From the NCBI GenBank assembly GCA_049696015.1, contig JBAVTG010000168.1, positions 1 through 7,047 of the forward strand: a stretch of DNA of 7,047 bases, in the 5' to 3' direction. Shown piece by piece: positions 6,451 to 7,047 of the stretch. The position numbers and the translations under genes are program-made. The DNA is from JANMEX01 sp049696015 (GTDB taxonomy: Bacteria; Pseudomonadota; Alphaproteobacteria; Rhizobiales; Rhizobiaceae). The notes beneath the pieces are model-generated. The model searched no databases. It saw only the letters and a program-made list of their open reading frames with translations, and had not been told where the DNA came from. How positions within the stretch are numbered: the first letter of the stretch is position 1; every line of letters starts with the position of its first letter.

Positions 6451-7047
6451 TCAGGTTTCAGAAATAACGCGCTCTTGGTCGTACATGAAATTGCGTGTGA
6501 CCGGCACATCATCGCGGTCATGGCTCAGAAGGATTTGATAGATCATGTTGGAGCCGGTGAGAAAGCCAAGTTCGGCTGACATCAGATAAAACTCCCACAT
6601 ACGCGCGAAACGTTCGTCGTACATGGCCACGACCTGATCGCGCGCTTTTTCGAAATTTTCTCGCCATGCCTTGAGCGTCCAATAGTAATGCAGGCGCAGG
6701 ATCTCGCAGTCGTTCACCCAAAGTCCCACTCGTTCAGTCGAGGCAAACACTTCGGATAGTGCCGGCGCATAGCCGCCGGGAAAAATATACTTGCGAATGA
6801 AAGGGGCAGTGGTGCCGGGTGGCGACATCCGTCCGATTGCGTGGATGAGCGCGTATCCGCCCCTGGCCGTCAGCCGCTTGATGCTTTTGAAATACGCGTC
6901 AAAATGACTGATCCCGACATGCTCCATCATGCCGATGGAAACGATCCGGTCGAATGTTCCTGTCATTTCGCGATAATCGCGTTCGATGATGGTCACCTTG
7001 CTCTCAACGCCCTTATCAATTGCCCGCTGACGCGCGATCGTGGCCTG
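6451..7047 (-). CDS. cfa: cyclopropane-fatty-acyl-phospholipid synthase, C-terminal part (5' truncated at window edge)
   Basis: The gene continues beyond the right edge; 198 codons plus the stop (TGA, complement of 6451-6453) are present, against about 390-420 residues in a full enzyme. The frame is open up to 7047, so the GTG at 6994-6996 is internal, not a start. The enzyme transfers a methylene group from S-adenosylmethionine to unsaturated acyl chains of membrane phospholipids. Family signatures are FDRIVSIGMMEHVG, GGYALIHAIG, FIRKYIFPGGYAPALSEV, HYYWTLKAWRENFEKA and ERFARMWEFYLMSAELGF. The Glu of MMEHVG and the His of LIHAIG correspond to conserved active-site residues. Where E. coli Cfa has NACAGAF, this protein has MSAELGF and so lacks the reactive but non-essential cysteine, as many alphaproteobacterial paralogues do. 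A paralogous SAM methyltransferase of the same family (mycolic or tuberculostearic type) is the main alternative. Confidence 0.9.
   Translation of the reverse strand, partial: QATIARQRAIDKGVESKVTIIERDYREMTGTFDRIVSIGMMEHVGISHFDAYFKSIKRLTARGGYALIHAIGRMSPPGTTAPFIRKYIFPGGYAPALSEVFASTERVGLWVNDCEILRLHYYWTLKAWRENFEKARDQVVAMYDERFARMWEFYLMSAELGFLTGSNMIYQILLSHDRDDVPVTRNFMYDQERVISET

Noticed and set aside
6373..6579. A small plus-strand frame starting in the gap after the KAP gene.
   Set aside because: Most of it overlaps the cfa coding region in antisense, and no ribosome binding site or family resemblance is visible.

Overview
The window looks like a moderately GC-rich chromosomal segment from an alphaproteobacterium, plausibly Hyphomicrobiales-like. 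This rests on the RpoD C-terminus, a HlyU-family small protein, the style of the Cfa enzyme and the overall codon use. The species cannot be named from the sequence. No tRNA, rRNA, CRISPR array, insertion sequence or long repeat is visible, and no gene-free gap exceeds about 150 bases.

Layout, left to right. The last 58 codons of rpoD (primary sigma factor, region 4) read rightward and stop at 177. A convergent leftward gene (189-1790) follows after only 11 bases. It encodes an unusual protein in which GAF-like and PAS-like sensory domains are joined to a C-terminal phosphoribosyltransferase domain with an intact PRPP loop. Diverging from it is a small HlyU-family gene (1819-2106). This converges on a leftward UPF0114/YqhA-type membrane protein gene (2197-2715). 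Next, rightward, come a 121-residue protein with two membrane segments and a potassium-channel-like pore region whose selectivity filter is replaced (2796-3161), and then a large KAP-family P-loop NTPase (3261-6314). The window ends inside a leftward cyclopropane-fatty-acyl-phospholipid synthase gene, of which only the 3' part is present (6451-7047).

Function. The outer genes are housekeeping or membrane-lipid genes. The interior holds three integral membrane or membrane-anchored proteins (UPF0114, channel-like protein, KAP NTPase) and one sensory PRTase fusion. The channel-like protein and the KAP NTPase are codirectional, 99 bases apart, and could be cotranscribed. The KAP protein carries an Ala-rich, Trp-motif N-terminal module fused to a membrane-inserted STAND-type NTPase. 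That architecture is reminiscent of conflict or signalling systems, and it is the most interesting part of the window together with the GAF-PAS-PRTase protein. No known defence system can be named with confidence.

The intergenic gap 6315-6450 contains only weak short inverted repeats and no recognisable gene. The gap 3162-3260 shows only the ribosome binding site of the KAP gene.
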